A stretch of DNA of 61,739 nt from Longimicrobium sp. (GTDB lineage: Bacteria; Gemmatimonadota; Gemmatimonadetes; Longimicrobiales; Longimicrobiaceae). Below the pieces are notes generated by a model. It had not been told where the DNA came from and ran no database searches. It was given only the letters and a program-made list of their open reading frames with translations. The translations under genes and the position numbers were made by a program. The stretch's first letter is position 1. Every line of letters begins with the position of its first letter. Where the stretch lies: positions 1 through 61,739 of the forward strand of contig DASVTZ010000178.1 of the NCBI GenBank assembly GCA_036387335.1, read 5' to 3'. This document shows, piece after piece, positions 16,073 to 26,138 of this stretch.

Positions 16073-16991
16073 CCGCGGGCACCGGAAGGTCGAACACCGT
16101 CATGTCGCGGAAGGCCCGCGCGCGCTCCTCGATCTCCTCCATCGTGAGGTCCTTGAAGCGCTCCACGGAGAACTTCTCCACCGCGAACGAGCCCAGCACC
16201 GAGCCATAGATCACCGCGCGGCGCAGGTCCGAGTCGTCGAGCGTGGTGCCGCAGCGCGCCAGGTGACCCATGAAGCCGCCCGCGAAGGCGTCGCCGGCCC
16301 CGGTGGGGTCGAACACCTCCTCCAGCGGGTAGCCCGGCGCGAAGAATACGCCGTTCGGGGTGAAGAGGATCGCCCCGTGCTCACCCTTTTTGATGATCAG
16401 GTAGCGCGGCCCGCGGTCCATGATCCAGCGGGCGGCGCGCGCCAGGTTGAAGTCGCCGGAGAGCTGCCGCGCCTCCCCGTCGTTCACCAGGAGCAGGTCG
16501 ACGCGCTTGAGGAGGTCCAGCAGGCGGTCGCGCTTGATGTCGATCCACAGGTTCATGGTGTCGCACGCCACGAAGCGCGGACGCCGCACCTGGTCCAGCA
16601 CGTTGATCTGCAGCTCGGGGTCGATGTTCCCCAGGAAGACCAGCTCCGTGTCGCGGAACCCTTCGGGGATCTTGGGCGCGAAGTCGGCGAACACCCCCAG
16701 CCGCGTCTCCAGCGTCTCGCGCGAGCTCAGGTCGAAGCTGTACACGCCGCTCCAGCGGAAGCTCTCGCCCTGCGCGCGCTCCACACCGGCGAGGTCCACC
16801 CCGCGCTCCTCCAGGAAGCGGAGCGCGTCCACCGGGTAGTCGTCGCCGACGACCCCCACCAGCTGCACGGGGGAAAAGAGCGACGACGCGGCCGAGAAGA
16901 AAGTGGCCGAGCCGCCCAGCGCGTCTTCCGCGCGGCCGAAGGGCGTCTCCACGGTGTCCAGTGCGACGCTTCCTACGACGAGAAGGGACAT
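16065..16991 (-). CDS. PfkB family sugar or nucleoside kinase
   Basis: A 308-residue kinase of the ribokinase fold. The N-terminal LLVVGSVALDTVETPFG and GGSATFFSAASSLF match the substrate side, and DPTGAGDAFAGGFMGHL is the C-terminal PfkB signature with the catalytic Asp in GAGD. The substrate is not clear. The ribokinase/adenosine-kinase branch is possible, and the position before purM would fit a nucleoside salvage role, but this is a guess. It is the first gene of the long minus-strand operon and overlaps purM by 8 bases. Confidence 0.85.
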   Translation of the reverse strand: MSLLVVGSVALDTVETPFGRAEDALGGSATFFSAASSLFSPVQLVGVVGDDYPVDALRFLEERGVDLAGVERAQGESFRWSGVYSFDLSSRETLETRLGVFADFAPKIPEGFRDTELVFLGNIDPELQINVLDQVRRPRFVACDTMNLWIDIKRDRLLDLLKRVDLLLVNDGEARQLSGDFNLARAARWIMDRGPRYLIIKKGEHGAILFTPNGVFFAPGYPLEEVFDPTGAGDAFAGGFMGHLARCGTTLDDSDLRRAVIYGSVLGSFAVEKFSVERFKDLTMEEIEERARAFRDMTVFDLPVPAGV

Positions 16992-17086
16992 GGGCTCAGG
17001 GGTCCGGTTAGGTTTCGTTGGAGCGGCGCGCCTGCGCGGCCGCTTCGGTTCTCTTGTCTACGGGCGTGGCGCGATGGGCGCGCACG

Positions 17087-17123
17087 GGCGCCGGGCGCGG
17101 CGCTCCGCACCCGGCCCGGCGCC
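17087..17123 (-). terminator. Hairpin downstream of fmdB
   Basis: GGCGCCGGGC at 17087-17096 pairs perfectly with GCCCGGCGCC at 17114-17123 across a 17-base loop, 13 bases after the fmdB stop on the minus strand. There is no T-run, so if it terminates it does so as a GC-only hairpin. Confidence 0.4.
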
Positions 17124-17136
17124 GCGCGGGCTTCGC

Positions 17137-17448
17137 CTACTCGCTCTTGGGCGCGGGCTTGGACTCGGCCGCCGGCTTCGACTCGCCGCCGCCCTTGGAT
17201 TCGCCCTTGGACTCCCCGCCCGACGACGAGCCGCCCTTGTCCGCGTCCGCCGCCTTCTTGTAGCTCTCGCCGCGGTAGTCGGTGATGTAGAAGCCGCTCC
17301 CCTTGAAGAGGAGCCCCGCCCCGCCGGAAAGCCGCCGCTGGGAGGCCGTTCCGCACTCGGGGCAGTCGGCCACCGGCTCTTCGGACATCTTCTGGAACTT
17401 CTCGAAGTCGTTGCCGCACTGCGGGCAGCGATACTCGTACGTTGGCAT
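17137..17448 (-). CDS. FmdB-type zinc ribbon protein
   Basis: A 103-residue protein. Residues 1-43 form the FmdB regulatory zinc ribbon (MPTYEYRCPQCGNDFE and CPECG), with four cysteines in two CxxC pairs. Next is the conserved LLFKGSGFYITDYR, where the family often ends. A 35-residue tail of Gly, Ser, Lys and Glu follows, of low complexity. The family is widespread and its function is poorly known. It stands alone between the minus-strand operon and the defence-like cassette. Confidence 0.88.
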   Translation of the reverse strand: MPTYEYRCPQCGNDFEKFQKMSEEPVADCPECGTASQRRLSGGAGLLFKGSGFYITDYRGESYKKAADADKGGSSSGGESKGESKGGGESKPAAESKPAPKSE

Positions 17449-17564
17449 ATGCCGCTATCGACCTGCTCGGATGGACGGACCCCGTTGCGGAGCCCCGGCA
17501 AAACGCGCGTAAGGTAAACCGTCGCCCCCCGCCCGGCAACCGAAGCCGGCTCCAATGAAGCGTT

Positions 17565-18223
17565 TCACCCCACGCGATCGCCCTCCGCCTCATCCACCAT
17601 CAGCCGCCGCAGCCACGCTACGAACCGCTGAGCCGCCGGCGCGTGGGCGTTCAGCGCACGCTGGCCGATCGCCTGCCCCATCGGCGAGCCGGGCGACTTC
17701 TGCCATGCGAGCCACGTGTGCATGTGCGCCTTGGAGCGGCGGCCAGCAGGAAATAGCCGATCTTGCTCTGGGAATCCACCGCTTCGCCGGCCCGCACCCA
17801 CAACGGATCGCCTGCAGGAACCAGCATTGCGGCGAAGTCTTCCAGCGCCCCCGGAGACGCATTATCGGGCATGATCCAGGCGCCGAACAGCGGGCGGTGG
17901 CGAACCCTGGGGACGATCACCCCGTTTGGGTTCAGCCGCTCCGGGATCTCACGATACCCTTCTTCGTCAAGAGTGCGCCGGATCGAGTCCCATCGAGCCT
18001 GCGCGTTTCCGTTCGCGTCTACTATGACGCCGAAGCGGTCCGCTCCAGGCGCCCTCAATCGCGTAAAGAACGTGTCGAGGATCTCGTCGATCCCATTCTT
18101 CGCCTGAACGTTGAACTTAGGAAGCTCATGCGCCGCGCAGAGACTCTGAGTTACGGCGCTATCGTCTTTGCCTTCGACCCACAGCAGTCCAGCCGTGCGG
18201 GTCACGCCGGAACCGGGCGACAT
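17565..18223 (-). pseudogene. DUF3226 Toprim-like protein, frameshifted
   Basis: From ATG 18223 the frame shows LLWVEGKDDSAVT (Toprim acidic motif, Glu17) and FGVIVDANGNAQARW (Asp69). That is the DUF3226 pattern, a Toprim-like nuclease family. After residue about 160 (IGYFLLAA) the frame leaves homology and stops at 17651. The expected C-terminal part, KAHMHTWLAWQKSPGSPMGQ and on to 17565, is in another frame. The total of 659 bases fits a single lost base near 17740, giving an ancestral 219 residues. The second acidic residue of the usual DxD is Asn71. The start overlaps the AAA ATPase stop (TGATG), so they form a pair. It may be inactive, or the shift may be a sequencing error. Confidence 0.75.
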
Positions 18224-19320
18224 CAGCGGACTTCAACCTGCTGATCGGCGGCGACAGCCACCTCCTCCTCGGTATAGCGCTCGGCGTAGATCTCCCCGTC
18301 AGCCTCTCGCTCCAGGCGGTAGAGCAGACCCCGGGCGCTGCTCTGATTCGCCGCAGCCTGGAATCCAACCACCGCGTCCCAACTGTGTGTGGTGGCAAAC
18401 ACCTGCACCCTAAGACGTTCCGCGAGGGTGAAGATCGCGCTCCAGACATCAGCCTGTACCGCGTGGTGGAGACCGTTCTCCACTTCGTCAATCAACAGCA
18501 CCCCGCCTTGAGCAGCGACAAGCGCGAGTGCGATTCCGAACACCCGGTTTGTACCGTCTCCCATGTTCGTGATTGGAACGGGGCGAGCCACGCCACGCAT
18601 CTGCATCAGGATTCGTCTCGCCTTTCCTCTCCCGAGCAGGTAGCAGCGCTCAAGGTCGGGCACAATGACACGAACCGCATCTTCCACGAGGCTGGCGTGA
18701 CCTGACTCAGCAGTGCGCTCCCAAAGCGCAGCGAGTGTCTCAATCCGAAGTCCCTGCGCGGGTATGAACTCGGCGCGAGAGCGTGCTTGAGGATGCCGCA
18801 GGATAGCCCCTCGAAGGAACATGCCCAGCGAGTAATCCTTCTTCTGCACGCCCTGTCTCAGCTGTACAAGCGGCGTGGAAGGCTCCGCAACAATTTCGTC
18901 TGACGGCACAAAATCCCCGTCCCCGCTCCTGTTGAGAGTCCACGGCAGGGTGAGCTCTAGTTGGTGGCTTGCCGCGTCTGTAGGCCCCAGGCGAATCGAC
19001 CCAGTCGAACCTGAGTACGTTCCATGAAAGAGTGAAGTGACCGCGTCGAACGCCATCGTGGCCTCGGCTACAACCGGAGCTATATCGTCAACGATGGCGG
19101 GAGTGGACAACCTGAGCCCGGATCGCTCACGAATGATTTCCGACAACGACGTGAGCGAGATCGAGTTCGCGTATAGACGCAAGCCTTCGAGCAATGACGT
19201 CTTGCCTGCGTTGTTGAAACCAACGAAGAGGTTCACCCGCTCCAACTGAGGCAGCCGCAGGTGGCGGATAGCGCGATACCCTTCGATCTCAAAGCTGCGA
19301 AGCGGGAGGTTGTTCTCCAT
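18223..19320 (-). CDS. AAA ATPase of OLD/PARIS type
   Basis: A 365-residue ABC-like ATPase. Walker A GFNNAGKT is at 34-41 in the GxNxxGK form seen in OLD and RecF-like ATPases. A signature-like TNMGDGTNR is at 251-259, Walker B VLLIDEVEN is around 274-282, and the switch His312 is in FATTHS. The middle (about 60-200) is variable and lacks a coiled coil. It sits 12 bases after an acyl-CoA mutase gene and is fused in overlap to a DUF3226 Toprim gene. ATPase plus Toprim effector is the layout of OLD, Gabija-like and PARIS anti-phage systems. Base composition is visibly more A/T-rich than the flanks. A defence role is inference. Confidence 0.82.
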   Translation of the reverse strand: MENNLPLRSFEIEGYRAIRHLRLPQLERVNLFVGFNNAGKTSLLEGLRLYANSISLTSLSEIIRERSGLRLSTPAIVDDIAPVVAEATMAFDAVTSLFHGTYSGSTGSIRLGPTDAASHQLELTLPWTLNRSGDGDFVPSDEIVAEPSTPLVQLRQGVQKKDYSLGMFLRGAILRHPQARSRAEFIPAQGLRIETLAALWERTAESGHASLVEDAVRVIVPDLERCYLLGRGKARRILMQMRGVARPVPITNMGDGTNRVFGIALALVAAQGGVLLIDEVENGLHHAVQADVWSAIFTLAERLRVQVFATTHSWDAVVGFQAAANQSSARGLLYRLEREADGEIYAERYTEEEVAVAADQQVEVR

Positions 19321-19332
19321 TGACGGCGCGCC

Positions 19333-21018
<1,686 letters not shown>

Positions 21019-21129
21019 CTCGGGAGCCGCGTAGGTCTCGATCGCCGCGGGCACCGCGCCCGCCTCTGGATCTGCACGGGCAAAGATAACGCCCACAGGC
21101 GGATTTGCTACCCGTGCACGTCGTCGCCG

Positions 21130-21795
21130 CTACAGGCCTTCCAGGAGGCCGAAGAGGAACTCCAGGATGCTGCCGATCACCTCGAACACCGCACCCGCCG
21201 CATCCGCACCCGCCTCGATCAGCGAGACGGCGCCCTCAAAGACTCCTCCCGCCGCATCGGGGATCGCGTCGAACGCGTTGCCCAGCTCCAACCCGCTCCC
21301 GATGTCCGCGCCGTCGAGGTCGATGTAAGGGATGTCCCACACGCCCACGCCGTGCGACTGCTGACTCACCGCCGGGAGCTGCGAGCTCCAGATGGCGCGG
21401 AGCTGGTCGTTGTCGAACCAGGCGCCTCGGCAGCTGCGGCAGACGTCGAGGCGCAGGCCGGTGCTGGTCTCGCGCTCCATCGGACGGTCGCACACGGGGC
21501 AGTCGATCACGTTCTTGTGACCGCACCCGTCGCACACGGCGGCGGCGCGCTGGATGCGGGCCTCGCAACCACGGCACGCCATGCGCTGGTGGCCGCGCAG
21601 GAGCGGAACATGGGTCCGCAGCTTCCGCGGGGTGCCCAGGCGCTGCAGCTCGTCCGCCTCGCCGTGATCGAACCACACGCCGCCGCAGCGCGGGCAGTGG
21701 TCGATCTCGAGCGGGGAGTCGTCGGCGATGCGCTTCGTGGCCAGGCGCACGCCCAGGCAGACGGGGCACTCCAGCCGAAGGGGGCGCTCAGGCAT
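21130..21795 (-). CDS. Protein with two TFIIB-type zinc ribbons
   Basis: A 221-residue protein. The first ribbon is CPVC with CPRCGGVWFDHGEADEL and the second is CPVC with CRSCRGAWFDNDQLRAI, the zf-TFIIB pattern. Between them is an extra four-Cys unit (CRGCEARIQ and CDGCGH). The last 70 residues are hydrophobic and Ala/Gly-rich with a strongly apolar end (VIGSILEFLFGLLEGL) that could lie in or on a membrane. It overlaps the preceding membrane protein gene by 8 bases, so they probably act together. The function is unknown. Confidence 0.75.
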   Translation of the reverse strand: MPERPLRLECPVCLGVRLATKRIADDSPLEIDHCPRCGGVWFDHGEADELQRLGTPRKLRTHVPLLRGHQRMACRGCEARIQRAAAVCDGCGHKNVIDCPVCDRPMERETSTGLRLDVCRSCRGAWFDNDQLRAIWSSQLPAVSQQSHGVGVWDIPYIDLDGADIGSGLELGNAFDAIPDAAGGVFEGAVSLIEAGADAAGAVFEVIGSILEFLFGLLEGL

Positions 21796-22240
21796 CGAGG
21801 ACGTCCCTGGCGGACTCCTTTCCGCCCAGGTAGCGCACGTCGTAGAAGCTGTAGACGAGCACGCCGTCGCCGGTGATCTGCACCTCAGCCTGGTTGCGCA
21901 GCGCCATCGCGTCCAGCCACTCCTTGGCCTCCTCCGGCGAGGTGCCGAGCTCGATGGCGACTTCGACGGCCGCCAGCCTGCCGCCGTGCTCCCGCGCCAG
22001 CCGCAGGATCTCCGCCTCGGTGCCCTGCCGCCGAAGCTGCTCCTTCCGCGTGGTGAGGCGCGCACGCTCCGCGTAGTGCCCGCGCGCCAGCAGCAGTGCG
22101 CCCGCCGCGGGAAGCCCCACCGTCAGCAGCAGCGCGCCGAGGGTCGCGGGCGCCGCGAGTGCGGCGTTGGAGTTGAGGAACCCGAAGAACATGATGATCG
22201 CCAGCACTCCGAGAGCGATCGCCGCGCCGATTCTGGACAT
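21788..22240 (-). CDS. Membrane protein with winged-helix-like cytoplasmic domain
   Basis: From ATG 22240 it is 150 residues. Two hydrophobic helices at about 5-25 and 31-51 are followed by a charged region (RLTTRKEQLRRQGTEAEILRLAREHGG). A compact helical part with VEVAIELGTSPEEAKEWLDAM then looks like a small winged-helix unit, ending with VYSFYDVRYLGG. A GTG at 22276 could add 12 residues, but no ribosome binding site supports either start. It precedes the zinc-ribbon gene with 8 bases of overlap. No named family was recognised with certainty. Confidence 0.65.
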   Translation of the reverse strand: MSRIGAAIALGVLAIIMFFGFLNSNAALAAPATLGALLLTVGLPAAGALLLARGHYAERARLTTRKEQLRRQGTEAEILRLAREHGGRLAAVEVAIELGTSPEEAKEWLDAMALRNQAEVQITGDGVLVYSFYDVRYLGGKESARDVLDA

Positions 22241-22392
22241 CGTGGGATGAGGGTCCCGGTGAGTGGAACGTTGCACCGAAGAGACTACGGGTGAGGCGGG
22301 CCCTGGTTCCAGCGCCCTAAGTTAACGCCGGTTGATGGGAATGGATTCTGCCGCCGCGATCCCGGACCACACATCTTACCCCAAGGAGGAGA

Positions 22393-23169
22393 ATGGCGGA
22401 GTATCCCACGCCGCAGGACGTGCTCGACCGGGTCGTGGAGCGGCTCCGCAGGGAGGAGCCGGCGCTGCAGGCCCTGCTGCTCGGCGGAAGCTTCGCGCGT
22501 GGCGAGGGCGACGAGTACAGCGACATCGACCTGACGGGACGGACCGCGGGCGAGCCTCGGGTTGAATATCGCACGTGGTTCTATCCCACGTCAGCGGGCC
22601 GAATGGTCCACGTGTCGATCGAGGTGGAATTGCTCGCGCCGCCGGTACCGCAAGCGCCGGCTTCCTGGTCGCTCGGGTTCCCCGTTCTCGAGCCGCAGAG
22701 GTACGTCTGGAGCACGCCGGCCGCGGTCAAGGTGCTGGGGGCTGATCCCAGCCTCCACTTTCCGGGAGGCCCACCGGAGTTCGGGGATTTCGTCGAGCTC
22801 CACATGAAGATCAGGCGCGCGGCCGAGCGGCGGGACCATCCCCAGCTTCGATGGGCCGCCCGGCTGCTGGCGGAGTACGCGCCGCCGCTCCTGCGGCCCT
22901 TCAACGACGAGGTCGTGGTGCGGACGCCGCTCGAAGCGTTCGCGGCCGCGTTGAGCCTCGCGAACGCGCCGGAACACTACCGGGAGGACTTCGAGACGTG
23001 CGCCGGGTTCGCCCCCGCGACGGACGCAGAGATCGCCGCCGCGGCCGCCCGGCTGGCGCGGGAGATGGTGACGTACTTACGCGAACGCGCTCCTGAAACC
23101 GCCCCCGAGCCGCACAGCCTCGAAGAAGCCCTCCGCAACGGCGCACTTGAGCGCTACATGGGCTTCTGA
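22393..23169 (+). CDS. Nucleotidyltransferase domain protein
   Basis: A 258-residue protein. LLLGGSFARGEGDEYSDIDL at 28-47 is the polymerase-beta type nucleotidyltransferase signature (GS...DxD), as in aminoglycoside nucleotidyltransferases and MNT-like proteins. The C-terminal two thirds is helical with many Arg and Glu residues. A strong ribosome binding site, AAGGAGGAGA, lies directly upstream of ATG. It is a lone gene on the plus strand with no HEPN partner beside it. The substrate is unknown; a drug- or protein-modifying role are both possible. Confidence 0.8.
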   Translation: MAEYPTPQDVLDRVVERLRREEPALQALLLGGSFARGEGDEYSDIDLTGRTAGEPRVEYRTWFYPTSAGRMVHVSIEVELLAPPVPQAPASWSLGFPVLEPQRYVWSTPAAVKVLGADPSLHFPGGPPEFGDFVELHMKIRRAAERRDHPQLRWAARLLAEYAPPLLRPFNDEVVVRTPLEAFAAALSLANAPEHYREDFETCAGFAPATDAEIAAAAARLAREMVTYLRERAPETAPEPHSLEEALRNGALERYMGF

Positions 23170-23611
23170 CACTACGCCTCGAAGAAGCTCTTCAGCCGCT
23201 CGGCGTCCCTCAGGGCTGCAAGCCGGGGTTGGCCCTCACCCCCGCTCGTTCCTCGCTGCCCCCTCTCCCGATAACAGGAGAGGGCTGCGCCCTCGCCGTT
23301 ATCGAGAGAGGGGGCGTGAACCGCGCAAATGCTCGTAGGGGCGCGATTTATCGCGCCCGTGCCCGCCGCCGCACCGCCTCCTGCCCACGATACCGATGCC
23401 GGTAGGGGCAGACCTGCGTGTCTGCCCTCCCCCGCCCCGCGCCGCCCCCGCAACGTACACCCAACCCCGTAGGGGCTGCCCCACGTGGCTGCCCGTGCCC
23501 GCCCCCGCTCCGCCCCAGGCCATGCGCACCTACGCCCGCCAAAAGCCCCTCCCCCGCGGTTTGGGGGAGGGGCCGCGAGGAACGAGCGGGGGAGGGGGCC
23601 TTCGCCCCCCC
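23170..23611. repeat. Composite repeat cassette
   Basis: There is no gene in these 442 bases. In order: a GATAACA palindrome relative at 23261-23313; GTAGGGGCGCGATTTATCGC from 23335; GTAGGGGCAGACCTGCGTGT from 23402; GTAGGGGCTGCCCCACGTGG from 23469; and a palindrome with CCCCTCCCCC and GGGGGAGGGG at 23547-23573 followed by a CGAGGAACGAGCGGGGG edge. The same modules, in the same order, recur at 48450-48620 and 61553-61739. The modules are spaced by short GC-rich, poorly conserved sequence. Confidence 0.75.
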
Positions 23612-26083
23612 TCACGGACTCCCGATCGGCGTCCCAGGCGGCAGCGGCAGGGGCTGCGTGGGCTCGGTGGGCGGCGCGGCGCGCTCCAGGAAGCGGCGGA
23701 TCTCGCGGGCGGCGTGCTCGTCGTGGGCACGCTGCGCCACGTCGCCGGCGCGGCGGGCGCGGAGACGGTCGGCCAGGCGCGAAAGGTGAAGCTCCGCCGT
23801 TGCGCGCGCCTGCGGCACCGCCATCCGGTCGGCGGCGAGGGCGATCAGGCGGTCGAGCACCGCGCGCTGGGCCACGCGGCGCAGGGCGGCATCGCGCGGG
23901 TTCGATGACGCGGGCGCACCCCAGGTGCCATCCACCAGACGCCCGATCACCTCGTCCAGTGAGGGGGCCGCGGGGTTGCGGGCGTGGAAGGAGACCAGCC
24001 GCGCCGCCCGCTCCCGGTGCAGCACGCCGTTGGCGATGCTCGCGGAGAGTCCCTCAGCCGCCGCCAGCGGATCGAACGCGCCGCCGCCCGGTGACGCGAA
24101 CGACTGTGCGTTCCCCGAGTAGCCGAACGGCGGCGGCGGGATCAGCGCCGCGACGCGCTCGGGGATCGCCAGCTCCTCCGGCTGCATCGCGCGGACGAGG
24201 AGATCGAGGGCGCGCCGCTGCTCCGCGGGGTCGTGGATGGTGGCCGGCACCTGCGCGTCGCCGGCCAGCGCAAAGGTGTACTCCAGCCCGCCGATCGACT
24301 TGATGGCGGCCTCCAGCGCGTAGCGGTGATGCAGGTATACGGGCGCCAGCCGCTGGCTCAGAAGGTACATCGGCTCGCCGGGGCGGATGGCGGCGGTGTT
24401 GAAGCGGTCCAGGAGGAAACGCCGCACCTCCATCGTCCGCCGCAGCTCCGCGATGCGGTCCGGGCCGTTGGCCCAGCGCGTGACGCCGGGCATCATCCCC
24501 GCCTCGTCCGCGTCGCGGTCGCCCATGAAGCGCAGGCCGCGGCGCATCCCCTCGGCCATGATGTCGCGCAGCCCGCGCGCCTCGTCCTCGGGCGTGGCGA
24601 AGGGGGTGTAGGCGTAGCGGATGGCGAGCGTGTCGTACGCGCCCGGCCCGGCGCGGTAGGCGCGCGACAGGTCGATGCGGCCGTTGCGCAGTTCGATCAG
24701 CGGCCCCGGGTAGTCCATCACCGACGCGCGGCCGTAGGTGGAGGCCGTGAAGTTGTGCGCTAACCCCAGCGTGTGCCCGATCTCGTGCGCCACGTGCTGC
24801 CTTCGCCGCGCCAGCGCGAACGCCTCTCCATCGTCTCCGCCCAGGCTCGCCACCCAGTCGCCCACCGGCTCCACCACCGTCGGCAGGGTGCCGGCGAAGA
24901 TGTTGTAGTCGGTCAGCGAGCGGTACGAGTCCATGCGCACGGCGGCCTTGATGATCTCGCCGGTGCGCGGGTCGGTGAAGGAGGGGCCGATGGAAAATCC
25001 CGGATCGGTGCGGTGCACCCACTGCACCACCGAGTAGCGCGCGTCCATCGGGTCGGCGCCCTCGGGAAGGTCCATCACCTGGAAAGCGTTGATGAACCCC
25101 GCCGCCTCGAACACCCGGTTCCACCAGCTCGCGCCCTCGCGAAAGGCCGTGCGGTACGGCTCGGGGATGCCGGGATCGAGGTAGTACACGATCGGCCGCA
25201 CCGCCTCGGACCTCGCGGCGGAGGGATCCTTTTTCTCCAGCCTCCATCGCGTGATCCACCGCTGCTGAAAGGCGCGGTCGAGCGGCTGGCTGAAGTCGAA
25301 GAAGGTGAGCGGGAAGAAGCCGATGCGCGGGTCAAACGCGCGCGGGCGGTAGCCGGGCGGCGGGAGCTCGACGAAAGAGTGGTGCTGCCGCAGCGACAGC
25401 GAGCGCCCGTCCGGTGTGTGGCGGACGATCTCGGGCCCCGGGTTGTCGCTGGCCCAGGTGAGGAGCGACTCGATCTCGGTGTTCGTGGGGAACGACTTCG
25501 TGCGCGGCAGATAGATGGTGCTCCGCTCGCGGTCCATCCTGAACTCCCCCTGCCCCGCTCTCCGGATCTGCCCCGCGACGCCGAACGCGTCCTGGAGGAA
25601 GAAGTCGGTCGCGTCGATCAGGATGCGCCCGCCCTCTTCGGCCACCACCGGGAACGCGCCGCGCACCGAAGTGGGGAACGACTCCGCCACCGCTCGTTGC
25701 TCCGCCGCGCTCCCACTGACCGCGCGGAAACCGGTGTTCTGCTCCACCAGGAGGAGCTTCGGCCCGTGCCTCTCGAAGCGCACCACCACGCCGTCGCCGA
25801 TCGTCCCGCGGTCCAGCCCCAGCGCGTTGGAGCCGATGCCGGTCGCGAGCGAGTTGAGGTAGAGGAAGTCCTCCCCCACGCGCCGCACCTCCAGCATCAG
25901 CTTCCCCGTCTTCGCGTCCGTGTACAGGGGGAAGTAGCCGTCCTGGCGCGCCATCCCCGCCACACGCTGCGCGAAGGAGCTCTGGGCGGGCGCGCTGGGT
26001 GCGGGCCCGGTGGCCGGCCTTGCGGCGGGAGACGAGCACGCCGCGAGGGCGCACGCCGCGGCGACAAAGATGGATTTGTTCAT
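23612..26083 (-). CDS. Metzincin zinc metalloprotease lipoprotein
   Basis: From ATG 26083 it is 823 residues. The signal peptide ends in the lipobox LAAC (Cys18), so it is likely a lipoprotein. The catalytic centre HEIGHTLGLAH has His433, Glu434, His437 and His443, the long zinc motif of metzincins, followed by a SVMDYPGP Met-turn. The N-terminal 250 residues (GKLMLEVRRVGEDFLYLNSL, RTKSFPTNTEIESLLTW) resemble the DUF5117/DUF5118 propeptide region of large bacterial metalloproteases. It probably acts in the periplasm or on the cell surface. A longer frame upstream has no signal sequence and is rejected. Confidence 0.85.
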   Translation of the reverse strand: MNKSIFVAAACALAACSSPAARPATGPAPSAPAQSSFAQRVAGMARQDGYFPLYTDAKTGKLMLEVRRVGEDFLYLNSLATGIGSNALGLDRGTIGDGVVVRFERHGPKLLLVEQNTGFRAVSGSAAEQRAVAESFPTSVRGAFPVVAEEGGRILIDATDFFLQDAFGVAGQIRRAGQGEFRMDRERSTIYLPRTKSFPTNTEIESLLTWASDNPGPEIVRHTPDGRSLSLRQHHSFVELPPPGYRPRAFDPRIGFFPLTFFDFSQPLDRAFQQRWITRWRLEKKDPSAARSEAVRPIVYYLDPGIPEPYRTAFREGASWWNRVFEAAGFINAFQVMDLPEGADPMDARYSVVQWVHRTDPGFSIGPSFTDPRTGEIIKAAVRMDSYRSLTDYNIFAGTLPTVVEPVGDWVASLGGDDGEAFALARRRQHVAHEIGHTLGLAHNFTASTYGRASVMDYPGPLIELRNGRIDLSRAYRAGPGAYDTLAIRYAYTPFATPEDEARGLRDIMAEGMRRGLRFMGDRDADEAGMMPGVTRWANGPDRIAELRRTMEVRRFLLDRFNTAAIRPGEPMYLLSQRLAPVYLHHRYALEAAIKSIGGLEYTFALAGDAQVPATIHDPAEQRRALDLLVRAMQPEELAIPERVAALIPPPPFGYSGNAQSFASPGGGAFDPLAAAEGLSASIANGVLHRERAARLVSFHARNPAAPSLDEVIGRLVDGTWGAPASSNPRDAALRRVAQRAVLDRLIALAADRMAVPQARATAELHLSRLADRLRARRAGDVAQRAHDEHAAREIRRFLERAAPPTEPTQPLPLPPGTPIGSP

Positions 26084-26138
26084 GCGAACCAGGCGGAGGA
26101 GAAGGCGGACGGAGTACGCGGGCAAGATAATGCGCGGA

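Noticed and set aside
16992-17136. FMN riboswitch ahead of the riboflavin operon
   Set aside because: No RFN-type conserved sequence was seen in this spacer, upstream of ribD or between ribE and ribBA; the only structures are a GC hairpin and an iterated palindrome.
22393-23169. HEPN/MNT toxin-antitoxin pair
   Set aside because: Only the nucleotidyltransferase is present; no HEPN gene lies beside it, and the protein is longer than MNT antitoxins.
23170-23611. CRISPR array
   Set aside because: The repeats are different modules with unequal spacing rather than one repeat with regular spacers, and no cas gene is near.
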